64,000 nt of DNA from Leptospira sp. WS4.C2 (lineage in GTDB: Bacteria; Spirochaetota; Leptospiria; Leptospirales; Leptospiraceae), in contig NZ_CP162139.1 in assembly GCF_040833985.1 (NCBI RefSeq), forward strand, positions 3,647,288-3,711,287, read 5' to 3'. Shown here piece by piece: positions 1 to 8,902 of the stretch (the first letter of the stretch is position 1; each line of letters starts with the position of its first letter). The notes beneath the pieces were generated by a model. It worked only from the letters and a program-made list of their open reading frames with translations, was not told the origin of the DNA and searched no databases. The translations under genes were made by a program, and so were the position numbers.

Positions 1-27
1 AAAATAGGAATTCCCATATAGCCCGCC

Positions 28-534
28 TTAATGGATATAACCGACAAATTTTTGGTAATCTTTGTCGGAACTTAAAAGGAAAAATGAAATTTGCCTGAGG
101 ATGGCGTAAACACCACGTTTGAGGCCGAGAGAAGAATGTTTCCATTCTTGTAATCGTTTGATCCGTTCTTCCACGGGAAGTTTTACAATCGGAGTGAAAG
201 AAAAATCAAGAGCCATGGCCGCTAAAATTGAGGAAGGAACGCTAGCTAACAGTTGTATAACGCTTTCTGTTTCGATAGGATACGGATGTCCATATACATA
301 CTGATCCAATGCCAGTCCTAAATCAAAATTCGGAATGGGGTTGTCTTGGAGGAAGACTTCTTGCAAGCTACGAAAACTGTGATATTGTTCTGGTGAAATT
401 CCCCTGAGTGTGGGAGTGGTAAGTCCAGGACCACAATTCACTCCTTGAATTGAAACTGCAGTTAGGGCAAAACATTTGAGAGAAAACTTTAAGAAACGAT
501 TTCGCGATAGAGTAAAGGGTGTATACGGCTCCAA
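28..534 (-). CDS. Putative small subunit of a GMC-type dehydrogenase (gluconate 2-dehydrogenase subunit 3-like)
   Basis: 168 residues. The first 35 residues form a basic then hydrophobic segment ending in a Cys (VNCG), so the protein is exported and perhaps lipid-anchored. The body (ISPEQYHSFRSLQEV, then EERIKRLQEWKHS and a C-terminal DYQKFVGY) resembles the short partner subunits encoded before GMC oxidoreductases. The expected flavoprotein would lie downstream on the minus strand, beyond the left edge of the window. The family call is from pattern memory and is tentative. The start at 534 lies 17 bases from the likely start of the divergent amidase gene. Confidence 0.5.
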   Translation of the reverse strand: MEPYTPFTLSRNRFLKFSLKCFALTAVSIQGVNCGPGLTTPTLRGISPEQYHSFRSLQEVFLQDNPIPNFDLGLALDQYVYGHPYPIETESVIQLLASVPSSILAAMALDFSFTPIVKLPVEERIKRLQEWKHSSLGLKRGVYAILRQISFFLLSSDKDYQKFVGYIH

Positions 535-550
535 GTCTCTTTTCCTTGTT

Positions 551-1900
551 ATGATTTTGAACCCATTGTGTCAGAATCTTGTAAAATTATCACTCATTTT
601 CCTTATTTCCACTGGATGTATTGGTATTTTTCGAAAGGCTCCTGACTATCCATCCATTCGTATCCAAGGTTTGGTATCCTATAGCGAACTAGAGTCGGCT
701 AAGAATATAAAATGGAATTTACTTTCCAAATCTCGTGATCCAAAATCTATTTCAGCCATCATCCTTCATAATTCAGGAAAACGAACGCTCCCTAACTTCC
801 TGAAACTTTCTGTGGACAATCAATTTATGTTTCATGTCTACGTGGACTCGGAAGGTAATATTTTTGGAGATCCTAATTTTTTGAATCATGAATGGTCGGC
901 AGCACCTGGAATTGATTTAGAATCGATTCATATAGTTTACGAAGGCACCCAAGAAACTCTCTATAATAACCGCAAACAACGTGCCGTTTTAAACGGTGTT
1001 ATTTCCTATTTGACAGAGGAACTCGACATCCCAAAATCCAACTACGATATCATCTCCAAACGAGGAATTTTTACGCACAATCAAACCAAACGAAGGTTTG
1101 GCGGGTTTGTGGATTTTTCTCCGTGCGGGAGTGAACTTGCACTCAAACAAATCCTTTCTGAAATTGATGGAAAATTTTATGAAGAAGACGATTGGAAGGA
1201 TCGTTTTGTCACTGGTTGGGTCTTAAAAAAAGAAAACAAAGAAATTTTAAAAGAAACCTTCAAACCCACCAATGGCCGAGGGATCACAAAAGCGGAAAAG
1301 ATCAACATAGCGCGGATTGAAAAAGATGAGAAAGGTTTTCCTCCCGAAGAATACAGAGTCAAATATTTGTTTCGCGGAAAAATCAAACCTAGTTGTGTTG
1401 TTTTACATTACACTGCCATTTCTGAATATTTTAAATCTCTTCGCACACTCGAAGCAAGAAACTTAACCGCATCCATCATGGTGGACAATAATGGAAAAGC
1501 CTACCAACTAGTTGATGTTTTGGAAGACAGAGCTGCTGCTGCCACTGGCACTAACGACAATTGTATACAAATTGAAATTGTGGCCAAGGATACAGAAGAA
1601 CTTTTAAAACAACCAGAACAAATCCAAACTGTAAAAGAATTGGTCATCGAACTCACATCCAAGTATAAGATTCCTCTCTCTAATGAAAAAGTGGAAGACT
1701 TAATCGGTGTCTTTAGTCATACCCAGGCCAAGAAAAAATGGGGTGGGTCCATCTTTTTGAGTGCAAAAGACTTTGATCCAGGCGAAGAGTATATGGAAAT
1801 GATACTAAATTCAATTGGTGGCAAATACTATAGTGAATCAGAATGGAAAAATCGAAAGTCAATCGACTGGGCCATTTTATATCGTAACTTTCAACCATAA
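551..1900 (+). CDS. Lipoprotein with two tandem N-acetylmuramoyl-L-alanine amidase-like (Amidase_2/PGRP) domains
   Basis: About 449 residues from the ATG at 551; an in-frame TTG at 476 would add 25 basic residues. The N-terminus is hydrophobic and ends in STGC, a plausible lipobox. Two amidase-like domains follow. Each has an early ligand-type His (ILHNS; VLHYT) and a late one (THNQTKRRFGG; SHTQAKKKWGG). The second domain ends in FDPG, as in AmpD-like enzymes, and the first has FSPCG with a Cys. Both domains close with a related I-x-GK-F/Y-Y...WK-x-R segment, which shows an internal duplication. A role in peptidoglycan cleavage or binding in the periplasm is inferred. The gene is followed after 15 bases by the aminopeptidase gene. 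Confidence 0.75.
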   Translation: MILNPLCQNLVKLSLIFLISTGCIGIFRKAPDYPSIRIQGLVSYSELESAKNIKWNLLSKSRDPKSISAIILHNSGKRTLPNFLKLSVDNQFMFHVYVDSEGNIFGDPNFLNHEWSAAPGIDLESIHIVYEGTQETLYNNRKQRAVLNGVISYLTEELDIPKSNYDIISKRGIFTHNQTKRRFGGFVDFSPCGSELALKQILSEIDGKFYEEDDWKDRFVTGWVLKKENKEILKETFKPTNGRGITKAEKINIARIEKDEKGFPPEEYRVKYLFRGKIKPSCVVLHYTAISEYFKSLRTLEARNLTASIMVDNNGKAYQLVDVLEDRAAAATGTNDNCIQIEIVAKDTEELLKQPEQIQTVKELVIELTSKYKIPLSNEKVEDLIGVFSHTQAKKKWGGSIFLSAKDFDPGEEYMEMILNSIGGKYYSESEWKNRKSIDWAILYRNFQP

Positions 1901-1915
1901 CGAGACGGAGCCTCT

Positions 1916-4558
1916 ATGAAACAAATTTTACAAATTCTTTCCTTACTTTCTACCGTTTTGGTTTTGGATTGCCATCTGAAAAAACCAACATACCACCTAA
2001 CTCAATCTGAGGCTGAAGGTCGATTTGAAATTTTAGAAGACATTCATTATGAACTAGATGTTCATTTAACTCCGAAAGATTCCTTCGAAGGAAAAGTCAA
2101 AATCCGATTTTTGGGAAAAAAACTAAAAGACCTACGTTTGGATTATTATGAAGGAAAAATCAAATCAATCATTCTGAATGAAGAAGATTTAACCAATCTT
2201 GCTTACGAAAACGGCCACATCCAACTTCCGACAAACTATCTTATGATTGGAAATAACACTCTTACAGTTTTATTCGAAACCCCTTATGCCAAAACGGGAA
2301 ACGGTCTTCATAAATTCACAGATCCAGATGATAAAGAAGTGTATCTTTATTCTCAATTTGAAGCCTTCCATGCGAATAAAATGTTCCCTTGTTTTGACCA
2401 ACCCGATCTAAAAGCGACTTTCCAACTGAATGCGACCGTTCCGAAAAATTGGAAAGTGATTTCTACCACTCTTCCCCAAGCCCTTACCAAAGGTACAAAC
2501 CCAGATGAGGTAACTCATTCCTTTCCAGAATCAGCAAAAATCGCGACCTATGTTTTTTCACTTCACGCCGGCCCTTACCAAGTTTGGGAAGATCAATATG
2601 ACTCCGTCCCGTTACGACTCTTTGTTCGAAAATCACTCGCCAAATATGTAGATCCCAAAGACTGGTTTACCTTTACAAAAGAAGGATTTGCTTTTTTTAA
2701 TTCTTATTTTGGAATTCCTTATCCATTCCTAAAATATGACCAAATCATTGTTCCCGAATTTAATTTTGGTGCTATGGAAAATGTAGCAGCTGTTACCTTT
2801 TCTGAACGTTTTGTATCTCGTGCTCCCATGACAAGATCCCAAAGAGAAAACCTATCCGATGTAGTTTTACATGAAATGGCACATATGTGGTTTGGGAATT
2901 TAGTCACTATGCGATGGTGGAATGGGTTGTGGTTGAATGAAAGTTTTGCGACCTATATGGCAAGTTTAGCTCAAGCAAAGAATTCTGAATTCAAAGAAAC
3001 ATGGATTAGTTTTTTTGAAAAAATGAAACAATGGGCCTATGAAGAAGATAGTTTTATCACAAACCACCCCGTTGAAGCAAAAGTATCCGATACAGAAGAA
3101 GCCTTCACACAATTTGACGGAATCACTTATGGAAAAGGTGCTTCCGTTCTCAAACAATTGGTTTATTTTATAGGAGAAGATGCCTTTCAACGTGGCGTGC
3201 AAAATTACCTTCGTAAGTATTCCTATTCCAATTCTACACTCACTGACTTTTTAAAGGAACTGGAATTTGCCAGTGGGTTCCCTATGAAAAAATGGTCCAA
3301 AGATTGGTTAGAAACTAAAGGGACCAACCAAGTGGAACTCACAACACTTTGTGCCGATAACAAGTTCTATTGGAAAATTGTCCAATCAGCTCCTGGTACG
3401 GAAAATAAACTCAGAGATCATAAAACCATACTCGGTCTTTACTTTTTTGATAAAACAAACAAACAATTATCCTTCGAAGAAGCCTCCGTGATTTATTCTG
3501 GGCGCTCAACCAATGCTATTTTTCCTGTAAAATCTTGTCCCGATTATAGTTTCATCAATGCCGAGGATCATGACTTTGCCATTTGGAAATGGACAGAACC
3601 TAACAAGGATAATTTGGAATATGTTTTAGAATATGATACAGACCCAATGCGAAAACTCATTTTGTGGACGGATTATTTTAGACAAGTTCAACTTGCCAAT
3701 ATCACATTTGATGAATTCAAAGACACAGCGATCCGTTTATTTCCAAAAGAATCGGATACCAAAATCAAACGTTGGATTTTGTCACGTTTGGCAGGTGACA
3801 ACGGATCTACCTACGTAACGAGTCGCTATTGGTTTCCAGAAGAAAAACGAATGCGTGATTTCGATGCTTTACAAAGTTTTTTATGGGAAGAACTGAACAA
3901 AGCAAAACCAGGAAGTGATGAACAGCGCTACCTTTTTGTTTCCTTAATCGACTCTACCTACACAATCACCGCAAAAAAAAGATTATATGATTTTTTAGAA
4001 AACAAACTCTCAGTATCTGGATTAAAAATTGATCAAGATTTACGTTGGAACCTAATTGTAAAACTCAGTTCCCTGGAAAAAGAAAGAACACAAATCCAGG
4101 CCATTCTCGAGCGAGAGAAAAAAGTAGATCCTTCTAGCAGAGGAGTAAACTCTGGTTTGGCGGCCGAAGGAGCAGAACCCAATCGGTCTGTAAAAGAAAA
4201 ATGGATTCAAATTCTTTTAGATCCGAAAAAAAGCAAATTCTCTTCCTCGACTCTACGTGTAGTTTCTTATTCCCTATTTCCCGAAAATCAAAAAGACATC
4301 CAATTGAGTTTCCTGGATACATATTTAGATGCTCTAGACAGATTCAGTAACGGCGAGGATGAAAATTATTTAGATGCCTTTGCTAAAAGTTTGGCGCCAG
4401 ACTTTTGTACTGATGAAACACTACTTATTTTAAAGAAGTTCACAGGCAACCACCCCCGCCTTCCTGCACCGGTGAAAAAAACTCTTTTGAAACAAATTGA
4501 TTCTGAAAAAAAATGCATCCAGATAAAAAACAAACATAAAGAACTGATTAACAACTAA
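1916..4558 (+). CDS. M1 family zinc aminopeptidase, lipoprotein
   Basis: 880 residues. M1 hallmarks are present: the substrate-binding GAMEN near residue 285, and the zinc site HEMAH (His319, His323) with the second Glu in NESFATY (Glu342), giving the H-x3-H-x18-E spacing. It should cleave N-terminal residues from peptides. The N-terminus is hydrophobic and ends LVLDC, suggesting a lipoprotein in the envelope rather than a cytosolic PepN. GAGACGGAG lies just before the ATG. The long C-terminal region corresponds to the helical cap of PepN-like enzymes. TRL-like genes follow 9 bases later, so the four genes from 551 may be one transcript. Confidence 0.9.
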   Translation: MKQILQILSLLSTVLVLDCHLKKPTYHLTQSEAEGRFEILEDIHYELDVHLTPKDSFEGKVKIRFLGKKLKDLRLDYYEGKIKSIILNEEDLTNLAYENGHIQLPTNYLMIGNNTLTVLFETPYAKTGNGLHKFTDPDDKEVYLYSQFEAFHANKMFPCFDQPDLKATFQLNATVPKNWKVISTTLPQALTKGTNPDEVTHSFPESAKIATYVFSLHAGPYQVWEDQYDSVPLRLFVRKSLAKYVDPKDWFTFTKEGFAFFNSYFGIPYPFLKYDQIIVPEFNFGAMENVAAVTFSERFVSRAPMTRSQRENLSDVVLHEMAHMWFGNLVTMRWWNGLWLNESFATYMASLAQAKNSEFKETWISFFEKMKQWAYEEDSFITNHPVEAKVSDTEEAFTQFDGITYGKGASVLKQLVYFIGEDAFQRGVQNYLRKYSYSNSTLTDFLKELEFASGFPMKKWSKDWLETKGTNQVELTTLCADNKFYWKIVQSAPGTENKLRDHKTILGLYFFDKTNKQLSFEEASVIYSGRSTNAIFPVKSCPDYSFINAEDHDFAIWKWTEPNKDNLEYVLEYDTDPMRKLILWTDYFRQVQLANITFDEFKDTAIRLFPKESDTKIKRWILSRLAGDNGSTYVTSRYWFPEEKRMRDFDALQSFLWEELNKAKPGSDEQRYLFVSLIDSTYTITAKKRLYDFLENKLSVSGLKIDQDLRWNLIVKLSSLEKERTQIQAILEREKKVDPSSRGVNSGLAAEGAEPNRSVKEKWIQILLDPKKSKFSSSTLRVVSYSLFPENQKDIQLSFLDTYLDALDRFSNGEDENYLDAFAKSLAPDFCTDETLLILKKFTGNHPRLPAPVKKTLLKQIDSEKKCIQIKNKHKELINN

Positions 4559-4567
4559 GGATATTCT

Positions 4568-4891
4568 TTGAATCGAGTTTTTAGCTTTTTTATATTAGTA
4601 GTTCTGATCTCTAGTTTGTTTTTTGGCAACTGTGCCTCCCCGGGCTTTGGTCCCAGGGGATTTTTGTACACAAAAGCAAAAATTGGAATTTTTGGAACCG
4701 GTGAAACTTCGAAACGGAGAGCAACATCTTGTGTACACTCTGTACTCGGACTTATTTCCTTCGGAGATGCTTCTTTGGAATTTCTAAAGTCTAGATCCAA
4801 AATTCAAAATGTTACAGAAACCAATTGGACAACATTTGCCATCCTTGGCATTTATGCGAACCTATGTGTAGAGATCTCAGGAAACGAATGA
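4568..4891 (+). CDS. TRL-like lipoprotein (copy 1)
   Basis: 107 residues with a TTG start preceded by AAGGA. The signal peptide ends FFGNC, a lipobox. The mature protein begins with a Gly/Pro-rich FGPRGFLYT segment, then has Cys, GLISFGDASLEF and a terminal LGIYANLC. This C...GL-x-SxG-D/N-AS...LC pattern is shared with three other small proteins in this window (4888, 29545 and 30040). The two conserved Cys could form a disulfide. The function of the family is unknown. The stop overlaps the start of the next paralogue by four bases (ATGA). Confidence 0.75.
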   Translation: MNRVFSFFILVVLISSLFFGNCASPGFGPRGFLYTKAKIGIFGTGETSKRRATSCVHSVLGLISFGDASLEFLKSRSKIQNVTETNWTTFAILGIYANLCVEISGNE

Positions 4892-5238
4892 AACCGAAAC
4901 ATATCTCTTTGTATTCATTCACTCTCGGACTTTTGATTCTTTTCGGAAGTTTTTCTACCAGTTGTGTGAACTTGGGGCAACCGCAAGGTTTGGGCCCAAC
5001 AGGACTTTTGTATGCCTCCTATTCCTTAGGCCTATCCGAACGAAATTTGCCCAAACTCCCTTTAAAAAAAGGGAAGGCATGTGTAAAACGGTATGGATTT
5101 TTTTTCACCACCGGCAATGCCAGCATCGGTTCTGCTGCTAATGCTGGTGGGATCGGGGATATCTATCGAATCGAAAAAGAGGCAACTAATTACCTCTCTC
5201 TCTATTCTTCGCTTTGTACTGTGGTTTGGGGAATTTAA
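4888..5238 (+). CDS. TRL-like lipoprotein (copy 2)
   Basis: 116 residues from the ATG at 4888, which overlaps the preceding stop (ATGA) and has CAGGAAA before it. A longer in-frame start at 4825 would run through copy 1 and is rejected. The lipobox region is FSTSC. The mature part has the same order as copy 1: GLGPTGLLY, then Cys, a G-N-AS motif, and a C-terminal LYSSLC. It is more divergent than copy 1, with an extra AANAGGIGD loop. The stop overlaps the stop of the convergent phosphodiesterase gene. Confidence 0.75.
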   Translation: MKPKHISLYSFTLGLLILFGSFSTSCVNLGQPQGLGPTGLLYASYSLGLSERNLPKLPLKKGKACVKRYGFFFTTGNASIGSAANAGGIGDIYRIEKEATNYLSLYSSLCTVVWGI

Positions 5239-6194
5239 GGTTTTTTACGAACCACTGAATCTAGTAAATCGGGATAGTCAGAAATAATTCCATCCACTCC
5301 ACAAGAAACGAGTCTTCTCATTTCTTTATCTGTATTCACTGTCCATGGAATAACCAACATAGAATTGTTATGCGACTCATTTACAAACTTAGGAGTGACA
5401 TACAGAAAGTATGGGGAAATGATATCCGCTTTTTTGTCTTTCGCAGCCGTTAGAATGGTTTCACGATATCCGTTTCCGAGGCCAATCGTCATCAAAAAAC
5501 CTTGAAAGTAGGTTGGAACAAACAAAGCACTGGTTTTGATCTTTGGATTTTTTAACTTTGAAACTGACAAGGTACGAAGATCAAACGATTGAATGGTGGA
5601 TCTTTCGATTACTTTATACTTTTCAATGATTTGGATTAATTTTTCTGTATGTTCTTTCACCAAACTATCGGGAGCAGATCCATCATCTGGAAATTTTGTT
5701 TCGATATTGAATTCATAAATCTCTTTTGATTTTTTTTCTGTAGCCAATACTTTCTCAAAGAATTCTTCTAAAGAAAGAAGTTTCGTTCCAGGAACTGGAA
5801 TTTGTTTGGGAAAGTTTGGATTTTTTTTAGATCCGCAATCATAAGATTGTAATTCAGTTAATGTCAGTTCATAGAGAGATTTTTTTTGGATTTCTGTCCC
5901 ATCCACATTTTGACAAATGATTGGATTGGTATCAGAATCATGGTGGATGACTACTCGTTTGTCCTTAGTGAGAACAGTATCTAACTCCAAAGTAACCATC
6001 TTATATTTGATAGCTTCTTCAAAAGCAGGCCAAGTGTTTTCCGGTTTGAGTCCTCTCGCACCACGGTGTCCTTGTAAGTCGATCTCTTTACGCAGACGAG
6101 TGGGAGGTTCCACTGTTGCACAATTGGTGAATAACAATAAAAATAAACTTACCACGAAGTAAAGTTTACGAAACGAAAGAATAGATTTCATCAA
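5235..6194 (-). CDS. Glycerophosphodiester phosphodiesterase, lipoprotein
   Basis: 319 residues. Signal peptide ending LLFTNC (lipobox). The GDPD core begins [18 protein letters not shown], with the catalytic-type His-Arg pair and the Glu-Asn of the metal site. A second conserved pair, HHDSDTNP, comes about 40 residues later, and the C-terminus has the [10 protein letters not shown]...[11 protein letters not shown] segment typical of the family. It should hydrolyse glycerophosphodiesters to glycerol-3-phosphate and an alcohol, probably in the periplasm. It is convergent with the TRL-like genes. Confidence 0.9.
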   Translation of the reverse strand: MMKSILSFRKLYFVVSLFLLLFTNCATVEPPTRLRKEIDLQGHRGARGLKPENTWPAFEEAIKYKMVTLELDTVLTKDKRVVIHHDSDTNPIICQNVDGTEIQKKSLYELTLTELQSYDCGSKKNPNFPKQIPVPGTKLLSLEEFFEKVLATEKKSKEIYEFNIETKFPDDGSAPDSLVKEHTEKLIQIIEKYKVIERSTIQSFDLRTLSVSKLKNPKIKTSALFVPTYFQGFLMTIGLGNGYRETILTAAKDKKADIISPYFLYVTPKFVNESHNNSMLVIPWTVNTDKEMRRLVSCGVDGIISDYPDLLDSVVRKKP

Positions 6195-6585
6195 AGGTTA
6201 CCTTCTTCTGCAAAATTCCATCTTAAGATTTTATTGCATCAAGTAAGAAAAATGTTTCATTTTTGATAAAAAAATGAAAATTCCCTGCTCGTTATTTGGA
6301 ATGATTCATTTGTCAAATTGAAAATTGAGTAGTCCTTAAGCCCAATAGAAATTTAGGATAAATCGATCCTAAAAAAAGAAATGGTTGGAAAAAACAAGTC
6401 CACCACCTAAGGTAACCATCGGTGATGGACTCCAGAAAGGAAATTTAGCGTAATTAGAGTCTAACGATTCTTTCCTACAGTAAGTCAACCCTATCCATGC
6501 GAATCTTATTCCTTCAGAACGTTCAAAACGTTTTTGAAGCCATTTCAGACCGTTATTAACGGATTTTTAGATTTTTTTTTAAACC
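6195..6585. other. 391-base intergenic region between divergent genes
   Basis: No ORF with a credible start is visible. The region is AT-rich and should contain the promoters of both divergent neighbours. Near the right end are AACGTT repeated around a CAA (about 6519-6533) and a perfect palindrome at 6550-6562. Nothing else recognisable was seen. Confidence 0.6.
6550..6562. promoter_or_regulatory. Palindrome CCGTTATTAACGG, possible operator of the adjacent XRE gene
   Basis: Six-base arms flank a single T, 23 bases before the ATG of the HTH gene. The stem is too short for a terminator, although a T-rich run follows. An autoregulatory operator is inferred from position only. Confidence 0.3.
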
Positions 6586-7074
6586 ATGGAAAAAGTGAAC
6601 CACTTTAGAAGCTACCGCGAGAGAAGAAAGCTCACCAGAGTTGAACTATCAGATAAATTGAATATTCCTCGTTCTGCCGTGGAACTTTTGGAATCCGAAG
6701 ATTGGGTCCGTTCCAAATTTGATTATGTCGTTTTGGTTGCCAAAGAGCTGGGACTATCGTTGATAGATTTAATCCGCCAGGAATTTGATTACGATTTAGA
6801 AAGAGAATTTTTTAATGAAGAGGAATTTGAAGAGATAGTAGCTCGTTATGCCAACGCCAGAGTCAATTTGATTCTATCAGAACTTAAACTATTCTGCAGA
6901 AATGCCAAAGTCCGTTTGGACGATTTTGATATTACTGAATTTTCGTTTTCTATGGGAAACCTTCACAAACTAATCACACTAAATCAAAGGTTAGAGCGCG
7001 CTGAAATTTCACCCAAAGAGGCTTTGATCGAATTCCCGCCGAAATGGGGGAAGTTCAATAATCGAATTAATTAA
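6586..7074 (+). CDS. XRE-type helix-turn-helix protein
   Basis: 162 residues. Residues 8-60 form an XRE-like HTH (YRERRKLTRVELSDKLNIP, then SAVELLES and LGLSLIDLI). The remaining 100 residues are acidic and helical with no family I recognise. It is probably a cytoplasmic DNA-binding regulator with unknown targets. No Shine-Dalgarno sequence precedes the ATG (T-rich, then AAACC). It stands alone, convergent with fliG. Confidence 0.7.
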   Translation: MEKVNHFRSYRERRKLTRVELSDKLNIPRSAVELLESEDWVRSKFDYVVLVAKELGLSLIDLIRQEFDYDLEREFFNEEEFEEIVARYANARVNLILSELKLFCRNAKVRLDDFDITEFSFSMGNLHKLITLNQRLERAEISPKEALIEFPPKWGKFNNRIN

Positions 7075-7095
7075 TTTTAAAACGAATTGATTCAG

Positions 7096-7129
7096 ACAAG
7101 TTTTGTATCACAAATAAAGCTAAACTTGT
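7096..7129. terminator. Possible hairpin between convergent genes
   Basis: ACAAGTTT at 7096-7103 pairs with AAACTTGT at 7122-7129 around an 18-base loop. It lies between the XRE gene and fliG stops. There is no strong T-tract. Confidence 0.35.
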
Positions 7130-7132
7130 GAC

Positions 7133-8146
7133 TTAAACCACAAGTTCGTCTTCTCCCGCACGAGCCACAACGATCTCGCCCGCTTCTTCCAGTTTACGGA
7201 TAATGTTTACAATCTTTTGCTGTGCGTCTTCCACGTCTTTCAAACGAACCGGACCCATAAAGTCCATATCTTCCCGAAGTAAGTTTGCAGCACGTTTCGA
7301 CATGTTTTTAAAGATTTTATCTTGTACTTCGGAGTCTACTGACTTTAACGCTTTCGCCAAATCAGTGTTATCTACTTCACGCATTACCTTTTGAATGGCA
7401 CGGTCATCGAGTAAAACGATATCTTCGAATACGAACATCCGTTTTTTGATCTCTTCGGCGAGTTCCGGGTCTTCCTCTTCCAAGGCTTCGATGATGGTTT
7501 TTTCTGTTCCCCGGTCTACCAAGTTCAAAATTTCTACCACTGAATCAATACCCCCAGCGGAAGTATAATCCTCTGAGGCAAGAGTGGAGAGTTTACGTTC
7601 CAACACTCGTTCCACCTCTCGAAGTACGTCCGGTGATACCCGGTCCATGGTAGCAATTCGTTTGGCCACTTCCGCTTGGATTTGGTGCGGTAAGTTCGAG
7701 AGAATGTTGGATGCTTTCTGCGGATCCAAGTAAGATAAAATTAATGCGATGGTCTGCGGATGTTCCCCCTGGATGAAGTTGAGGAGGTGGGCCGGGTCCG
7801 TTCTACGAATGAAGTCAAACGGCCTTACTTGTAAGGACGAGGTCAACCGGTTGATGATATCGATGGCTTTCTGGTTACCGAGAGCTTTTTCGAGTAGTCC
7901 ACGCGCAAAGTCAATACCACCATTGGTGATAAATTCCTGAGCCATCATGAGTTCATTGAACTCAACGAGTACTTTTTCTTTGTCTTCTGGAGTGATTTTA
8001 TCTAAACGAGCAATTTCAAACGTAATCTGTTCGATCTCGTCTTCACGGAGGTGTTTGAAAATTTCGGATGCCGTATCGTTTCCAACAGCTACCAAAAAGA
8101 TGGCGGCCTTTTGTCTTCCAGTAAGCGATGGCTTCTTATTGATCAT
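7133..8146 (-). CDS. fliG: Flagellar motor switch protein FliG
   Basis: 337 residues, the normal FliG length. The N-terminal domain has LTGRQKAAIFLVAVG. The middle domain carries the EHPQ motif (GEHPQTIALILSYLDPQKA) used for FliM contact. The C-terminal domain has the charged DDRAIQKVMREVDNTDLAKAL helix that interacts with the stator. It is part of the cytoplasmic switch complex setting rotation direction of the periplasmic flagella. It stands alone here, away from other flagellar genes. Spirochaetes often carry more than one fliG, so the paralogue number cannot be assigned. Confidence 0.93.
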   Translation of the reverse strand: MINKKPSLTGRQKAAIFLVAVGNDTASEIFKHLREDEIEQITFEIARLDKITPEDKEKVLVEFNELMMAQEFITNGGIDFARGLLEKALGNQKAIDIINRLTSSLQVRPFDFIRRTDPAHLLNFIQGEHPQTIALILSYLDPQKASNILSNLPHQIQAEVAKRIATMDRVSPDVLREVERVLERKLSTLASEDYTSAGGIDSVVEILNLVDRGTEKTIIEALEEEDPELAEEIKKRMFVFEDIVLLDDRAIQKVMREVDNTDLAKALKSVDSEVQDKIFKNMSKRAANLLREDMDFMGPVRLKDVEDAQQKIVNIIRKLEEAGEIVVARAGEDELVV

Positions 8147-8265
8147 ACTTCGTCCCGAAATCCGTACTACTTAGTTTATCGGCCGGCTCCCCAAAAAACA
8201 ATGAGATTTATTCTTTGGTATTTTTTACGTCTGATTTCCTAATTTTAAGCATTTCCTTTTTTATG

Positions 8266-8279
8266 TTGACCGGTCTACT
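8266..8279. promoter_or_regulatory. GACCGGTC-centred operator, LmrA/YxaF type
   Basis: The segment TTGACCGGTCTACT contains the perfect palindrome GACCGGTC (8268-8275), 24 bases before the tetR start. Bacillus LmrA/YxaF regulators bind sites of the form AGACCGGTCT, and the downstream regulator looks like that subfamily. Autoregulation is inferred. Confidence 0.5.
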
Positions 8280-8299
8280 ATTTACATAAGGAATGGCCT

Positions 8300-8875
8300 A
8301 TGGGCAAAAAAGGTGGATCCACAAAACAACGGATGATTGAAGTCATGGCCGAACTTTTAGAAACGGGTGGGTATGGAGCAAGTGGACTGAGTGAGCTCGG
8401 AAAAGAAACCAACACACCTAAGGGTTCTCTCTACTTTCACTTTCCGGGTGGAAAAGAGGAACTGACAAGCCTTGCTCTCCTCCATTCTGGCAATCAATTG
8501 AACTCGTTTTTTTTGTCAGTGTTGACAGAAAGAGATTCGCCTGCAGAGGCCGTTAAACAAGTGTTCCACTTGCTGGAAGAAAGAATTGTTTCTAGCGAAT
8601 ACAAAAAAGGATGTCCCATTGCCACAACCGCAATGGAAACAGCCGGTTCTGTTCCTATGGTTTCTGATGCCTGCACGCAAGTTTATTCCTTATGGTTAAA
8701 AACATTCGAAACCTACTTGGTGGGAAAAGGTTACACTTCTCGTGTCTCTAAAAATCTTTCGCTCTCCCTACTCTCATTGTGGGAAGGGGCTTTGTTGCTT
8801 TCCAAACTCCAAAAGTCTCCAGAACCCCTCCGTGTGGCTGCGAAAACTGCCGAATCCCTCTTCAAACAAGATTAA
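8300..8875 (+). CDS. TetR-family transcriptional regulator, LmrA/YxaF-like
   Basis: 191 residues. The N-terminal TetR HTH includes GYGASGLSELGKETNTPKGS and LYFHFPGGKEEL, a signature of the LmrA/YxaF branch. The ligand domain has GCPIATTAMETA, also typical of that branch. AAGGA lies before the ATG at 8300. Expected to repress itself and probably the next gene through the site at 8266-8279. It is followed 27 bases later by a metallo-beta-lactamase-fold gene. The effector is unknown. Confidence 0.85.
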   Translation: MGKKGGSTKQRMIEVMAELLETGGYGASGLSELGKETNTPKGSLYFHFPGGKEELTSLALLHSGNQLNSFFLSVLTERDSPAEAVKQVFHLLEERIVSSEYKKGCPIATTAMETAGSVPMVSDACTQVYSLWLKTFETYLVGKGYTSRVSKNLSLSLLSLWEGALLLSKLQKSPEPLRVAAKTAESLFKQD

Positions 8876-8902
8876 TTTTATTCTAAAGGATCCCTATCAA
8901 AT

